NCBI GenBank assembly: GCA_022449325.1
Contig: JAKUSK010000027.1
Span: forward strand, 1-10,032
DNA length: 10,032 nt
Source of the DNA: Nitrososphaerales archaeon
Lineage (GTDB): Archaea; Thermoproteota; Nitrososphaeria; Nitrososphaerales; UBA57
Reading direction: 5' to 3'
The notes beneath the pieces are model-generated. The model ran no database searches, was not told where the DNA came from, and worked only from the letters and a program-made list of their open reading frames with translations. The position numbers and the translations under genes were made by a program. Positions within the stretch are counted from its first letter, which is position 1. Every line of letters begins with the position of its first letter. This document shows positions 1 to 6,796 of this stretch, piece after piece.

Positions 1-2297
1 GATCCTGTTATTTCTAATACTTCATTTTTTATTTCTTCTGTTTCTATTACTGTTGTTTCTGGTTCTGTGTGTATGGAATCTGCTAATGCATGAGCAACTG
101 CATCTGGAACTGACCTAATTGGTATGCTTGTACCTTTTGTTTGATGCCATGATACATTCTTTGTTTGTATTCCTCTCATTGTTTTAATTATTGCCTTCAC
201 ATCAACATCGGACTGTAGTGCTATTGATATTAATCTTCCCATTCCTTCATATGCTGCTTTCTCTTCATCACCTGATTTCCCTCTTTCAATGAATACCTCT
301 CTTGGTCTACCTTCTTGATCTCTATTTATTGTAATAAATAATCCACTGTTTGTATACGTAAACCTGTACGTTCTACCTACTAAATACTCAGGACGTTTAT
401 ATCCTCCTGGTAAAACATGCGCTGATTCTTTATCTGTATTATCTCCTCGTAAATTTTTTGTCTTGTCTGTTTCTAATACTTGAACATCTAGACAACCATC
501 GCGATATACTGTTATTCCTTTACAATGTGTGTTGTATGCTAATCTGTAAGAATTATTTACATCTTCTTTAGTAGCTTCATTAGCAAGATTAATTGTTTTA
601 CTTACTCCATCATCAACGAATTCTTGAAAAGCTGATTGCATACGTACATGTTGTTCTCCAGATAAATCTGCAGCAATTGGAAACATTTCCTTCACCTCTC
701 TTGGAATCCAGGATATGTTTTGAATACTTCCTCCGTTTGCCGAAATTTCATTTATTTTTTCTTTATCCAGATTGATGTTATGATCCTCTAACGCTATTGC
801 AAATGATTCATTCAAATAATGAAGTTCCTCAAATTCTTCACTTCTTTCTTTAATTCTAGAATGTCTTACAAAAACTAAAGCAAAATGTGGTTCTATTCCC
901 GGAGAACAGTTTGCTATCGTTCCAATTGAACCTGTAGGTGCAATTATTGTACAATTTACATTCCTAACCTTTCTTCCAATCTTCGCGAAATCACTTTTAT
1001 CCCAATAAGGAAAGGTACCTCTGTTCTCTGCTAATTCTTCAGACATCTTCCAAGCAACTTCTGAAATAAACTTCATTAATTTTCTTGAAAATCTAAATGA
1101 TTCCTCAGATCCGTATTTAATCTTTAATTTACTTAACAAGTCTGCTAATCCCATGACACCTAGTCCTAATCTTCTCATATTACGCGATAATTCTTCAATT
1201 TCTTTTGTTGGATATTGATTCTTTGTAACTACGTTGTCAAGAAAATGTATTGCATTTCTTGTACATTCTCTAAGTCTATCCCAATCTATATCATTATTCT
1301 CATTATTTGTAAATTTCGCTACATTTATGGAACCTAAGTTACAACTCTCATTTGGTAGTAATGGTACTTCACCACATGGATTTGTTGATTCAATTTTAAA
1401 ATGTTCTCTTACAGGATTTGAATTACTATTATTTATTTTATCTATGAAAATTAATCCAGGATCTGCACATTCCCATGCACAATCGATAATTTTTTCCCAT
1501 AATTCTCTAGCTTTTATTCTTTCACCATCTCCTCCACATAAATTACACTTAGATTCATTCTGTCCTGGGAAAACATTTTTTCTACATTTGTTACATTTTA
1601 AAACTTCTTCTCCTGTTCTTGGGTTAATAAATTTATGATAATCTTCTTTTTCTAATCTACTCATAAAGTCATCAGTGATTGCTACTGATACATTAAATTC
1701 TTTCATAATCTTTGCTTCTTCTGATAGTTTCATGTTGTTCCTTTTCATCTCAATAAATTCTACGACATCAGGATGTTCGATATTTACTATTCCCATGTTC
1801 GCTCCTCGTCTTTTTCCTCCTTGTTTAATTACTTGTGTACATTTGTCAAATAATTGCATAAATGATACGGGACCTGACGCTACAGAACCAGTTGACCCTA
1901 CTTGATCTCCTTCTGGTCTTAATTTTGAGAATGAAAAACCTGTTCCACCTCCTGTTTTTTGGACTATTGCTTGAGTCTTTACTGCATCCATTATTGAACT
2001 TGTTTCATCTTCAATAGGTAATACAAAACAGGCTGATAATTGACCTAATGGCGCTCCTGCATTCATCAAAGTGGGCGAATTAGGTAAAAATTCGAAGTTT
2101 TTCATCATTTTATAGAATATTTCCTTTGATTCTTTGCTGTTAAAATCTTGGTATTCTTCATCTGCGTTCGCTATTGCTCCGGCAACTCTTAAAAATAATT
2201 CATTTGGACTTTCTTGACTTCCATCTTCGAATTTTAACAAATATCTTGCTTTTAATACCTTCATTACATTCTCCGATAAAATATCATTAATTTCCAT
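1..2297 (-). CDS. nrdJ: Class II (adenosylcobalamin-dependent) ribonucleoside reductase, 3' end cut by window edge
   Basis: Makes deoxyribonucleotides from ribonucleotides using a B12-derived radical, with no oxygen requirement; cytoplasmic. I translated 765 codons from the ATG at 2295-2297; the stop lies outside the window. Family motifs are present: NSPTLMNAG (73-81), GGGTGFSFSKLRPEGD (about 105-120), the active-site NPCGE with N306, C308 (thiyl) and E310, PTGSIGT (about 452) and KGITVYRDG. C90 and C319 fit the reducible pair; the 11-residue step from C308 to C319 is as I recall it for Thermotoga NrdJ. Residues about 625-710 resemble the C-terminal TSCPD domain. An unusual insert at about 231-262, between NPRTGE and RELWEKI, carries CxxC (235/238) and CxxC (251/254), probably a zinc knuckle. 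The start is supported by a Shine-Dalgarno-like GTGAGG 10 nt upstream. The upstream neighbour on the same strand is an NrdD-like HTH protein. Confidence 0.95.
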   Translation of the reverse strand, partial: MEINDILSENVMKVLKARYLLKFEDGSQESPNELFLRVAGAIANADEEYQDFNSKESKEIFYKMMKNFEFLPNSPTLMNAGAPLGQLSACFVLPIEDETSSIMDAVKTQAIVQKTGGGTGFSFSKLRPEGDQVGSTGSVASGPVSFMQLFDKCTQVIKQGGKRRGANMGIVNIEHPDVVEFIEMKRNNMKLSEEAKIMKEFNVSVAITDDFMSRLEKEDYHKFINPRTGEEVLKCNKCRKNVFPGQNESKCNLCGGDGERIKARELWEKIIDCAWECADPGLIFIDKINNSNSNPVREHFKIESTNPCGEVPLLPNESCNLGSINVAKFTNNENNDIDWDRLRECTRNAIHFLDNVVTKNQYPTKEIEELSRNMRRLGLGVMGLADLLSKLKIKYGSEESFRFSRKLMKFISEVAWKMSEELAENRGTFPYWDKSDFAKIGRKVRNVNCTIIAPTGSIGTIANCSPGIEPHFALVFVRHSRIKERSEEFEELHYLNESFAIALEDHNINLDKEKINEISANGGSIQNISWIPREVKEMFPIAADLSGEQHVRMQSAFQEFVDDGVSKTINLANEATKEDVNNSYRLAYNTHCKGITVYRDGCLDVQVLETDKTKNLRGDNTDKESAHVLPGGYKRPEYLVGRTYRFTYTNSGLFITINRDQEGRPREVFIERGKSGDEEKAAYEGMGRLISIALQSDVDVKAIIKTMRGIQTKNVSWHQTKGTSIPIRSVPDAVAHALADSIHTEPETTVIETEEIKNEVLEITG

Positions 2298-2307
2298 AAA
2301 CTCAAAA

Positions 2308-2313
2308 CCTCAC
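2308..2313 (-). promoter_or_regulatory. Ribosome binding site of nrdJ
   Basis: On the minus strand GTGAGG lies 10 nt upstream of the ATG ending at 2297. It is complementary to the pyrimidine-rich 3' end of archaeal 16S rRNA and supports this start. Confidence 0.6.
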
Positions 2314-2321
2314 TAGGACAC

Positions 2322-2337
2322 TGTACTATGTAGTACA
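2322..2337. promoter_or_regulatory. 16-bp palindrome, candidate operator of nrdJ
   Basis: TGTACTA-TG-TAGTACA has perfect 7-bp arms around a 2-bp centre. It lies between the nrdJ TATA-like element and the nrdJ start codon, where a bound protein would block initiation. It has the length of a bacterial NrdR box, but the sequence is not a match. The nearest candidate binder is the winged-helix/ATP-cone protein encoded just upstream; that link is inference. Confidence 0.5.
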
Positions 2338-2346
2338 AGTATATGA
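2338..2346 (-). promoter_or_regulatory. nrdJ: TATA-like element for nrdJ
   Basis: Minus-strand CATATACTT would place transcription start about 25 bp downstream, near 2317. That leaves a leader of about 20 nt containing the Shine-Dalgarno sequence. The palindrome at 2322-2337 abuts this element. AT-rich context makes TATA calls weak on their own. Confidence 0.35.
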
Positions 2347-2356
2347 GCATTTATCA

Positions 2357-2382
2357 GATTAACCGGTAAATCAACATATGTT
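2357..2382. repeat. Two abutting palindromes upstream of the nrdJ promoter
   Basis: GATTAACCGGTAAATC (2357-2372) is an imperfect palindrome centred on ACCGGT with one A/A mismatch per arm. It is followed directly by the perfect palindrome AACATATGTT (2373-2382). They sit just upstream of the nrdJ TATA-like element, at the position of an upstream regulator or BRE-proximal site. Short AT-rich palindromes arise easily by chance. Confidence 0.3.
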
Positions 2383-2650
2383 AAGTGATTGCCGATTAAA
2401 TTAATATTTTGTATATTTTTTTTATTACAATTAAAAACAGTTCTATTCATATCACTCTATAGATAAATTTGTATAAGACATGATGCAATAAAATATTTTG
2501 ACAAAAGATTTTCCTCTTGTAAAATAACATAATTACTCTATACATAAAAATATCTGCTAATCGATTCAATCTGTTTATTTTGGGCTTTGTTTCTTGTTAA
2601 TATAGAATAATTCTGTCAATTGTTTATGACTTGTTGGTTATAAAACTAAT

Positions 2651-4729
2651 TTAATTTACCGGATATTCTTGTAATGACGTTGAATTGCAATTACTACATT
2701 TTTCTGTATTATAGACATTTTTATACGCACACGAAATACAAACTCTTAATTTACAATGATACTTGAAAAAGCCAACTTTTTTTGATATCTTGTTAGTCAT
2801 TTCTTGAAAATTCTTAATTGTCGAATTAGATGTATCTATGTATACTGAATAACCTCCTTTGAATTTACTAATATAACCATTCATCTCATCAATTTTCTCC
2901 TGTTCATCTAGATCCAGTATTATAGATTGTTGATATTCCCTAGAATTTGCTTTATTTATTACTCTGGCCTTTCCAAATTTCTCTATATCAATATCTGCAA
3001 ATCTCTTTGCAGAGTCATCTACAATCGACGATAGTCCAAATTCCTCACCTAATCTCTTACCTGAATTTGTAATCTCTTCCATAGCTGTATCTATAATCTT
3101 TCCTGCTAGTTTTCCCCTTTCTTTGGAGCTTGATTTTGTGCCTAAAAGACTGTAAATTGCTTCATCTAATCCTGTAAAATTAATTACAAGTGGAATTTTT
3201 TGACTAGAAATTATTCCCGTATTTATATTTAGTAATGGCAATAGTCCTTTACCTGTCATATCATCGATTATTTCTCTCCTGGTGGACAATGCTGATATTG
3301 CAGTCTTTAAAATTAAATTCACTTTTGCTCTAAAGTATGTATCGTCTTTATTTGATTCATATGCCAGTCTTGGAAGATTAATTGAAACTGCATGAAGAAT
3401 AATATTCCCTCCTGCAGAATTCTTAATCATTGATTTATTAATCCCTGTATAAGAGAAATTATTTTTTGTATCGGCGTTTATTGCAATATAACCACCTTTC
3501 TTTATAATTGTGAATACTTTCTTACTTATTTCTGTATTCTGTGAATTACTTAATGGTAATATTAATGTTATCTTTGGGATAGCTATTGTTTGTATGTATT
3601 CTTCATAACTTTCTAAAATCAATTTATGTAACTTTGTAAGTTGTTTATCGTCAATTTTAGAATTCTTTTGAACATTTAGATTTATTGATACAAATGGACT
3701 AGTATCATCTGATACTACTTGAGAAATCATTTTAAACATCTGTATTAAACTGTCTTTTGAACTAGACATCTTATTGTCTACAAAACTAGTTATATAATCT
3801 ATAAAATTATTGTATGCTATTTCTACGTTTATTTCTTTACTCAATTCTGTTGTTAGTAAAACCATATTAGCAATACTATCTGAAAAGTTTTCAGCTTTGT
3901 TGATCTTTACAGAACTAAGAAGTTTTCCTTTTACTTTTATTCCTTGAGTCGGTAATGAACTTAGATTAACAAAAATTGTATCTGGTTTTAAACCCCAAAC
4001 TCCTAAATTAGAAATGTGTATATCTCCTGATAAATGTGCATCCGTTACATCTCTTGATAATTGATTTAGCAATAGATATTCAGAAAATACTTCTTTAGAT
4101 GTTTGTGTAACTAACGATGATACTCCGTTATCGCTTCTAGTACTTTGTTTTAACATCTGAGTAACATCATGAATTGGAAGGCCAATTCTTGTTAATTTGT
4201 GCCTATACTCTTCATATCCGTGCTCAATTAACAACGCATTAACTATTTCTCTTATTAGTGGAGCAGTAAGGTAACTTGTTTGAAATTTGTATAGTCTGGC
4301 TTCAGCTTCACTTGTCATCTTTTGCGCTAAATCTACAGGCATTCCTGCCTCTTTAACCAGTGCTTGTAAAATTTTGTCGGGTTTAAACTCCTCCATCATT
4401 TCTTTCGACGTTCTAACGTAAATCTTTCCACTTTCTATTACGCTTTGTTCTTCTATTTGTCTTGTTAAATTCAGAATTAGTCTTCCTAGGTTTGTTACAT
4501 TGTATCTCCTTTCAGATCTGTTTAGTGTGACTAGCATTTGTTTAACTAATTTTCTTAAATGATATGCAAATTTTCCAGATTCTTTTTTCGATTTGAATCC
4601 TGCCAATGTTTTTAATTCTGAATAACTTAATGGCCCCTTGGAATTCAATATTCTTAAAATATCTAGACGATTTGACGATGCAATAACTGAATAAATTGTC
4701 CTTACTCTTTTTGATGTTTTGTAAGGCAT
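2651..4729 (-). CDS. Winged-helix / ATP-cone / degenerate class III reductase (NrdD-like) fusion, probable nucleotide-responsive regulator
   Basis: A 692-residue protein from the ATG at 4727-4729; a TTG three codons upstream (4738) is possible but less likely. Residues about 7-88 form an ArsR-type winged helix (RLDILRIL, then a basic KKESGKFAYHLRKL stretch). About 102-183 resembles an ATP-cone (FKPDKI...), but the usual KRDG phosphate-contact motif is not recognisable. The rest resembles NrdD (AHLSGDIHISNLG near 231-243; INLPRLAY at 450-457). The tail is a CxxC-x10-CxxC zinc ribbon (C664, C667, C678, C681), where the protein ends before the RVCGY glycyl-radical loop of true NrdD. No cysteine exists before C659, so no thiyl site is possible. 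Fold assignment is from motifs; the regulatory role, perhaps of adjacent nrdJ, is inferred from domains and position. Length matches active NrdD apart from the missing loop. Confidence 0.85.
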   Translation of the reverse strand: MPYKTSKRVRTIYSVIASSNRLDILRILNSKGPLSYSELKTLAGFKSKKESGKFAYHLRKLVKQMLVTLNRSERRYNVTNLGRLILNLTRQIEEQSVIESGKIYVRTSKEMMEEFKPDKILQALVKEAGMPVDLAQKMTSEAEARLYKFQTSYLTAPLIREIVNALLIEHGYEEYRHKLTRIGLPIHDVTQMLKQSTRSDNGVSSLVTQTSKEVFSEYLLLNQLSRDVTDAHLSGDIHISNLGVWGLKPDTIFVNLSSLPTQGIKVKGKLLSSVKINKAENFSDSIANMVLLTTELSKEINVEIAYNNFIDYITSFVDNKMSSSKDSLIQMFKMISQVVSDDTSPFVSINLNVQKNSKIDDKQLTKLHKLILESYEEYIQTIAIPKITLILPLSNSQNTEISKKVFTIIKKGGYIAINADTKNNFSYTGINKSMIKNSAGGNIILHAVSINLPRLAYESNKDDTYFRAKVNLILKTAISALSTRREIIDDMTGKGLLPLLNINTGIISSQKIPLVINFTGLDEAIYSLLGTKSSSKERGKLAGKIIDTAMEEITNSGKRLGEEFGLSSIVDDSAKRFADIDIEKFGKARVINKANSREYQQSIILDLDEQEKIDEMNGYISKFKGGYSVYIDTSNSTIKNFQEMTNKISKKVGFFKYHCKLRVCISCAYKNVYNTEKCSNCNSTSLQEYPVN

Positions 4730-4745
4730 TGTTGACAAGATATAC

Positions 4746-4758
4746 TATATAAATAAAA
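4746..4758 (-). promoter_or_regulatory. TATA-like element of the NrdD-like regulator gene
   Basis: Minus-strand TTTATTTATATA lies about 20-29 bp upstream of the ATG ending at 4729. With no Shine-Dalgarno visible, this fits a leaderless or nearly leaderless transcript. The plus-strand TACTATATA (4743-4751) overlapping it differs by one transition from TACTATGTA inside the nrdJ palindrome. Confidence 0.4.
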
Positions 4759-4813
4759 TATACATTTAAAGCTTAACATATTTTGACCTAATTCTACCAA
4801 ATCTCGATATCCT

Positions 4814-4823
4814 TTTTTATATT
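4814..4823 (+). promoter_or_regulatory. TATA element of tRNA-Pro
   Basis: TTTTTATATT is centred about 22 bp upstream of the mature 5' end of the tRNA, close to the usual archaeal box A spacing for a tRNA gene transcribed with little or no leader. Confidence 0.45.
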
Positions 4824-4840
4824 GATAATTATACGTTATT

Positions 4841-4916
4841 GGGGCGGTTGTCTAGTCTGGTCTAAGATGTTTGCTTTGGGAGCAAGTGATCGGGAGTTCA
4901 AATCTCCCTCGCCCCA
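4841..4916 (+). tRNA. tRNA-Pro (anticodon UGG)
   Basis: The full cloverleaf folds by eye. The acceptor GGGGCGG pairs with TCGCCCC (last pair G-U), with A73. The D-stem is GTCT/AGAT, the anticodon stem TTTGC/GCAAG with loop TTTGGGA (anticodon TGG at 4877-4879), and the T-stem GGGAG/CTCCC with loop TTCAAAT. There is no intron and no encoded CCA. It is the only uninterrupted tRNA among the four here. Its 3' end is 5 bp from the stop of the convergent propeller gene, with no clear T-run between. Confidence 0.96.
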
Positions 4917-4921
4917 TACAA

Positions 4922-6343
4922 TTATCTCATAACTAATCTTATTGGAATTGATTGAGTAATCTCTCCGCTCTCAACACTTACCATTATTGTATATGTTCCT
5001 TTGGTTAGATTATCTGATTTTACCAAGATTGGAATTTCTTTTTTTACATCAAATTCATTTTCTATTTGTTCGAATGTTATTGAAACATTTTTTATTAAAC
5101 CATTTTTGGTAAATGTTCCGGTAATTTTTATTTCTGCATCTAATTGTTTCTTGGGTTCTATTATTAGTATCATCTCCCCCACCTTATTATTGTCAATAAT
5201 TATCTCTCTAGTCGACGACTCAATATTGAATTCTAATGGTTTTTTAGTATCCAGCATTGCAATCTTGTTTTCTGTCCATTCTGTAAACCAGATATTTCCT
5301 TGATTATCTATATCGAATTGAAGTGGGTTGGATATTCCTCCCCAATCAAAATTTTTAGTTGGTATTTCATATTCAATTAATATCTTTTTTTCCACATCAA
5401 TTTTTGCAATAGTATTTGATTGATGAATGTTCATCCAGATATTTCCATCATTATCAAACTTATTCCAATATGGTAATGTTGTTGTAAAGTCTGATTTACT
5501 TGATGATGTTACATAGTTTGTAAAAGTATTGTTTTCAAGATTAAATAAAACAAATTGACTGGAACCATGATCATTTATCCATATTTGATTCTCTCTAATT
5601 GTAATTCCAACTGGCGATGATATTTCTCTGGGTAATTTATATGAAATAAATTCTCCATCTTTATAACTTCCCAAATATCCCTCAATTGGCCACGTAAGCA
5701 TAGTATACCATATTCTGTCTTCATCATCTATTGCAATTCCTCCTAATACATCTAGATCAATTTCAGGAGAGATTTCATCTATTCCATTTGTTGTATTTGT
5801 TATTAATTGATCGATTTCTAGTATTGCAATTTTCTTCCCAAATATCTCTGATACGATCATCTGATTTTTATTATTTATTATCTGAACAGGATATGAATTC
5901 TCTGTTAATAATTTGTAATATTCAAATCTATTTTCAGATTTTATATATTTCCATATAAGATTATTTCGATGATCCGTAAACCATATTTCGTTATCCACTG
6001 CAATCATACTCCAAGATTGTACGTCTAAATAAATGTCTGAAATTTGATATTCAATAAATGAGTCTTGATTTGGATTAAAAGAGACTAATTTACTATGGTT
6101 GTTCTCAATAAACCATATCAAACCTTCATTATCAATTGTTATTGCTACAGGGGCAGAACATCTAGTTGGAATAACGTATTCTTTGATGTACTTATTGTTA
6201 TTTTCAGTTCTAAGATTACAACTATCTTGAATTAACTCTCCTTGTTCATTATCTACATCGTTTATTATCTGACTTCCTACTATTAGTCCCAAAATAATAG
6301 GCAATGTCAATAACAATAACAATATCTTTCTTGATACCATCAT
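4922..6343 (-). CDS. Membrane-anchored Vgb/NHL-type seven-bladed beta-propeller protein with C-terminal Ig-like domain
   Basis: A 473-residue protein related in fold to virginiamycin B lyase/streptogramin lyase. Residues 6-27 are a hydrophobic signal/anchor, so the rest is probably outside the cytoplasmic membrane. Blade signatures of the form D..G.IWF recur near 77, 121, 153, 201, 254, 302 and 351, making seven blades. Residues about 372-473 form a beta-rich tail resembling an Ig-like or adhesion domain. True antibiotic lyase activity is not implied: such propellers are common in ammonia-oxidising archaea and are annotated as streptogramin lyase by fold alone. Substrate or ligand unknown; a surface binding or scaffold role is inference. 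The first of two adjacent ATGs is chosen because AGAGGTG lies at a better distance from it. The gene is monocistronic and divergent from tRNA-Leu. Confidence 0.85.
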   Translation of the reverse strand: MMVSRKILLLLLTLPIILGLIVGSQIINDVDNEQGELIQDSCNLRTENNNKYIKEYVIPTRCSAPVAITIDNEGLIWFIENNHSKLVSFNPNQDSFIEYQISDIYLDVQSWSMIAVDNEIWFTDHRNNLIWKYIKSENRFEYYKLLTENSYPVQIINNKNQMIVSEIFGKKIAILEIDQLITNTTNGIDEISPEIDLDVLGGIAIDDEDRIWYTMLTWPIEGYLGSYKDGEFISYKLPREISSPVGITIRENQIWINDHGSSQFVLFNLENNTFTNYVTSSSKSDFTTTLPYWNKFDNDGNIWMNIHQSNTIAKIDVEKKILIEYEIPTKNFDWGGISNPLQFDIDNQGNIWFTEWTENKIAMLDTKKPLEFNIESSTREIIIDNNKVGEMILIIEPKKQLDAEIKITGTFTKNGLIKNVSITFEQIENEFDVKKEIPILVKSDNLTKGTYTIMVSVESGEITQSIPIRLVMR

Positions 6344-6356
6344 AATCTCTTATTTC

Positions 6357-6363
6357 CACCTCT
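6357..6363 (-). promoter_or_regulatory. Ribosome binding site of the propeller gene
   Basis: Minus-strand AGAGGTG, a strong Shine-Dalgarno match, lies 13 nt upstream of the ATG ending at 6343. Spacing to the second ATG would be 16 nt, so it favours the first. A TATA-like CAATATAATAA lies just upstream at about 6368-6378. Confidence 0.55.
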
Positions 6364-6392
6364 TATTTTATTATATTGTGAATCCTTTTAAT

Positions 6393-6402
6393 TTATTATA
6401 AA
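6393..6402 (+). promoter_or_regulatory. TATA element of tRNA-Leu
   Basis: TTATTATAAA is centred about 29 bp upstream of the mature tRNA 5' end, the usual archaeal box A distance. The region from here to about 6368 must also hold the divergent promoter of the propeller gene. Confidence 0.5.
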
Positions 6403-6426
6403 CTACCCAAATCAATAATAAATAAA

Positions 6427-6545
6427 GCCGGGGTTGCCGAGCCAGGTCAAAGGCGCTGGACTTAAGATCGCTCTCATCAGAGAGCCAAGTATATGACATC
6501 CCGTCACTTAGGTGTTCGTGGGTTCAAATCCCACCCCCGGCACCA
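6427..6545 (+). tRNA. tRNA-Leu (anticodon UAA), with intron and encoded CCA
   Basis: The acceptor GCCGGGG pairs perfectly with CCCCGGC (A73 at 6542, CCA at 6543-6545). The T-arm is GTGGG/CCCAC with loop TTCAAAT. The long variable arm is T-CAC-TTAG-GTG-TTC, typical of archaeal Leu. The 5' anticodon half is CTGGA-CTTAAG with anticodon TAA at 6463-6465. An insert of 31 nt separates it from the 3' half A-TCCCG. After removal the anticodon stem CTGGA/TCCCG has four pairs and one T28-C42 mismatch. The Leu identity is secure; the exact splice sites are less so. The gene is followed by T5 at 6546-6550. Confidence 0.93.
6467..6497 (+). other. tRNA-Leu intron, 31 nt, position 37/38 (boundaries ambiguous)
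   Basis: The insert begins with ATC, which is repeated at the start of exon 2 (6467-6469 and 6498-6500), so the same mature tRNA results from cuts shifted by up to three bases. Inside is a perfect 6-bp hairpin, GCTCTC-ATCA-GAGAGC (6470-6485). A strict bulge-helix-bulge is not obvious: the expected central helix CTTA/TATG has one T-T mismatch. An alternative ACTT/AAGT pairing exists. Confidence 0.7.
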
Positions 6546-6550
6546 TTTTT
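6546..6550 (+). terminator. Oligo-T terminator of tRNA-Leu
   Basis: Five Ts directly follow the encoded CCA, the simple T-run signal used by archaeal RNA polymerase. It is short, so some read-through toward the next gene is possible. Confidence 0.4.
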
Positions 6551-6589
6551 GTAGAAAGACTAAATACCTTGCTTTTGTGAATATACACT

Positions 6590-6796
6590 ATGTCAATCGT
6601 CACTAATAGAAAATTAGATTCCGATCTTATGTTTCGTGCAATTGGCATCATATTAATTATCTTAGGTTTATTATCTGCTAGTTACACTTCTTCAACTCAA
6701 TCCCTTGCTCCTCAGATTGTTCCAATCTATTATTTTATTTCTTTGATTCTTATATTGTCAGGAATTTTTGGACTTATTTCGGTTATTCGTGATTAA
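6590..6796 (+). CDS. Small two-helix membrane protein, unknown function
   Basis: A 68-residue protein that I do not recognise. It has a short polar N-terminus (residues 1-13), a first hydrophobic helix at about 14-31, a polar loop with an SSTQS stretch, a second helix at about 44-65, and a charged end, IRD. Both termini are probably on the same side of the membrane. Its stop codon is immediately followed by the ATG of the inositol-phosphate synthase gene with no gap, so the two are almost certainly co-transcribed and translationally coupled. A TATA-like ACTAAATACC lies about 26 bp upstream of the ATG, consistent with leaderless transcription, and no Shine-Dalgarno is seen. A role near the membrane in inositol-lipid metabolism is only guilt by association. 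Confidence 0.7.
   Translation: MSIVTNRKLDSDLMFRAIGIILIILGLLSASYTSSTQSLAPQIVPIYYFISLILILSGIFGLISVIRD

Larger units (their letters stand above)
2298..2650. other. Intergenic region between nrdJ and the NrdD-like regulator gene
   Basis: This 353-bp stretch is strongly AT-rich. It holds the nrdJ leader, TATA-like element and palindromes at its left end, and the 3' flank of the NrdD-like gene at its right end. An imperfect direct repeat, CATATCACTCTATA (2448-2461) and CATAATTACTCTATA (2528-2542), lies in the middle. I see no credible gene; the longest reading frame I noticed is a 32-codon one on the minus strand. An RNA gene cannot be excluded by eye. Confidence 0.6.

Noticed and set aside
1234..1638. 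134-codon plus-strand reading frame antisense to nrdJ
   Set aside because: It lies wholly within a strongly motif-supported reductase gene on the other strand and its translation is low-complexity and unlike any family I know; it is a shadow frame.
2322..2337. Palindrome called directly as a bacterial NrdR box
   Set aside because: Length and symmetry fit but the conserved bases of the NrdR consensus do not align; kept only as an operator candidate of unknown binder.
2448..2542. Start of a repeat array or CRISPR from the CATA...ACTCTATA repeats
   Set aside because: Only two imperfect copies 80 bp apart, with no regular spacing.
2447..2545. 32-codon minus-strand frame in the gap upstream of nrdJ
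   Set aside because: No ribosome binding site, AT-driven composition, and its ends coincide with an imperfect direct repeat rather than any gene-like signal.
4922..6343. Antibiotic resistance lyase (Vgb)
   Set aside because: Only the propeller fold is supported; anchor, extra domain and archaeal setting argue against a resistance function.
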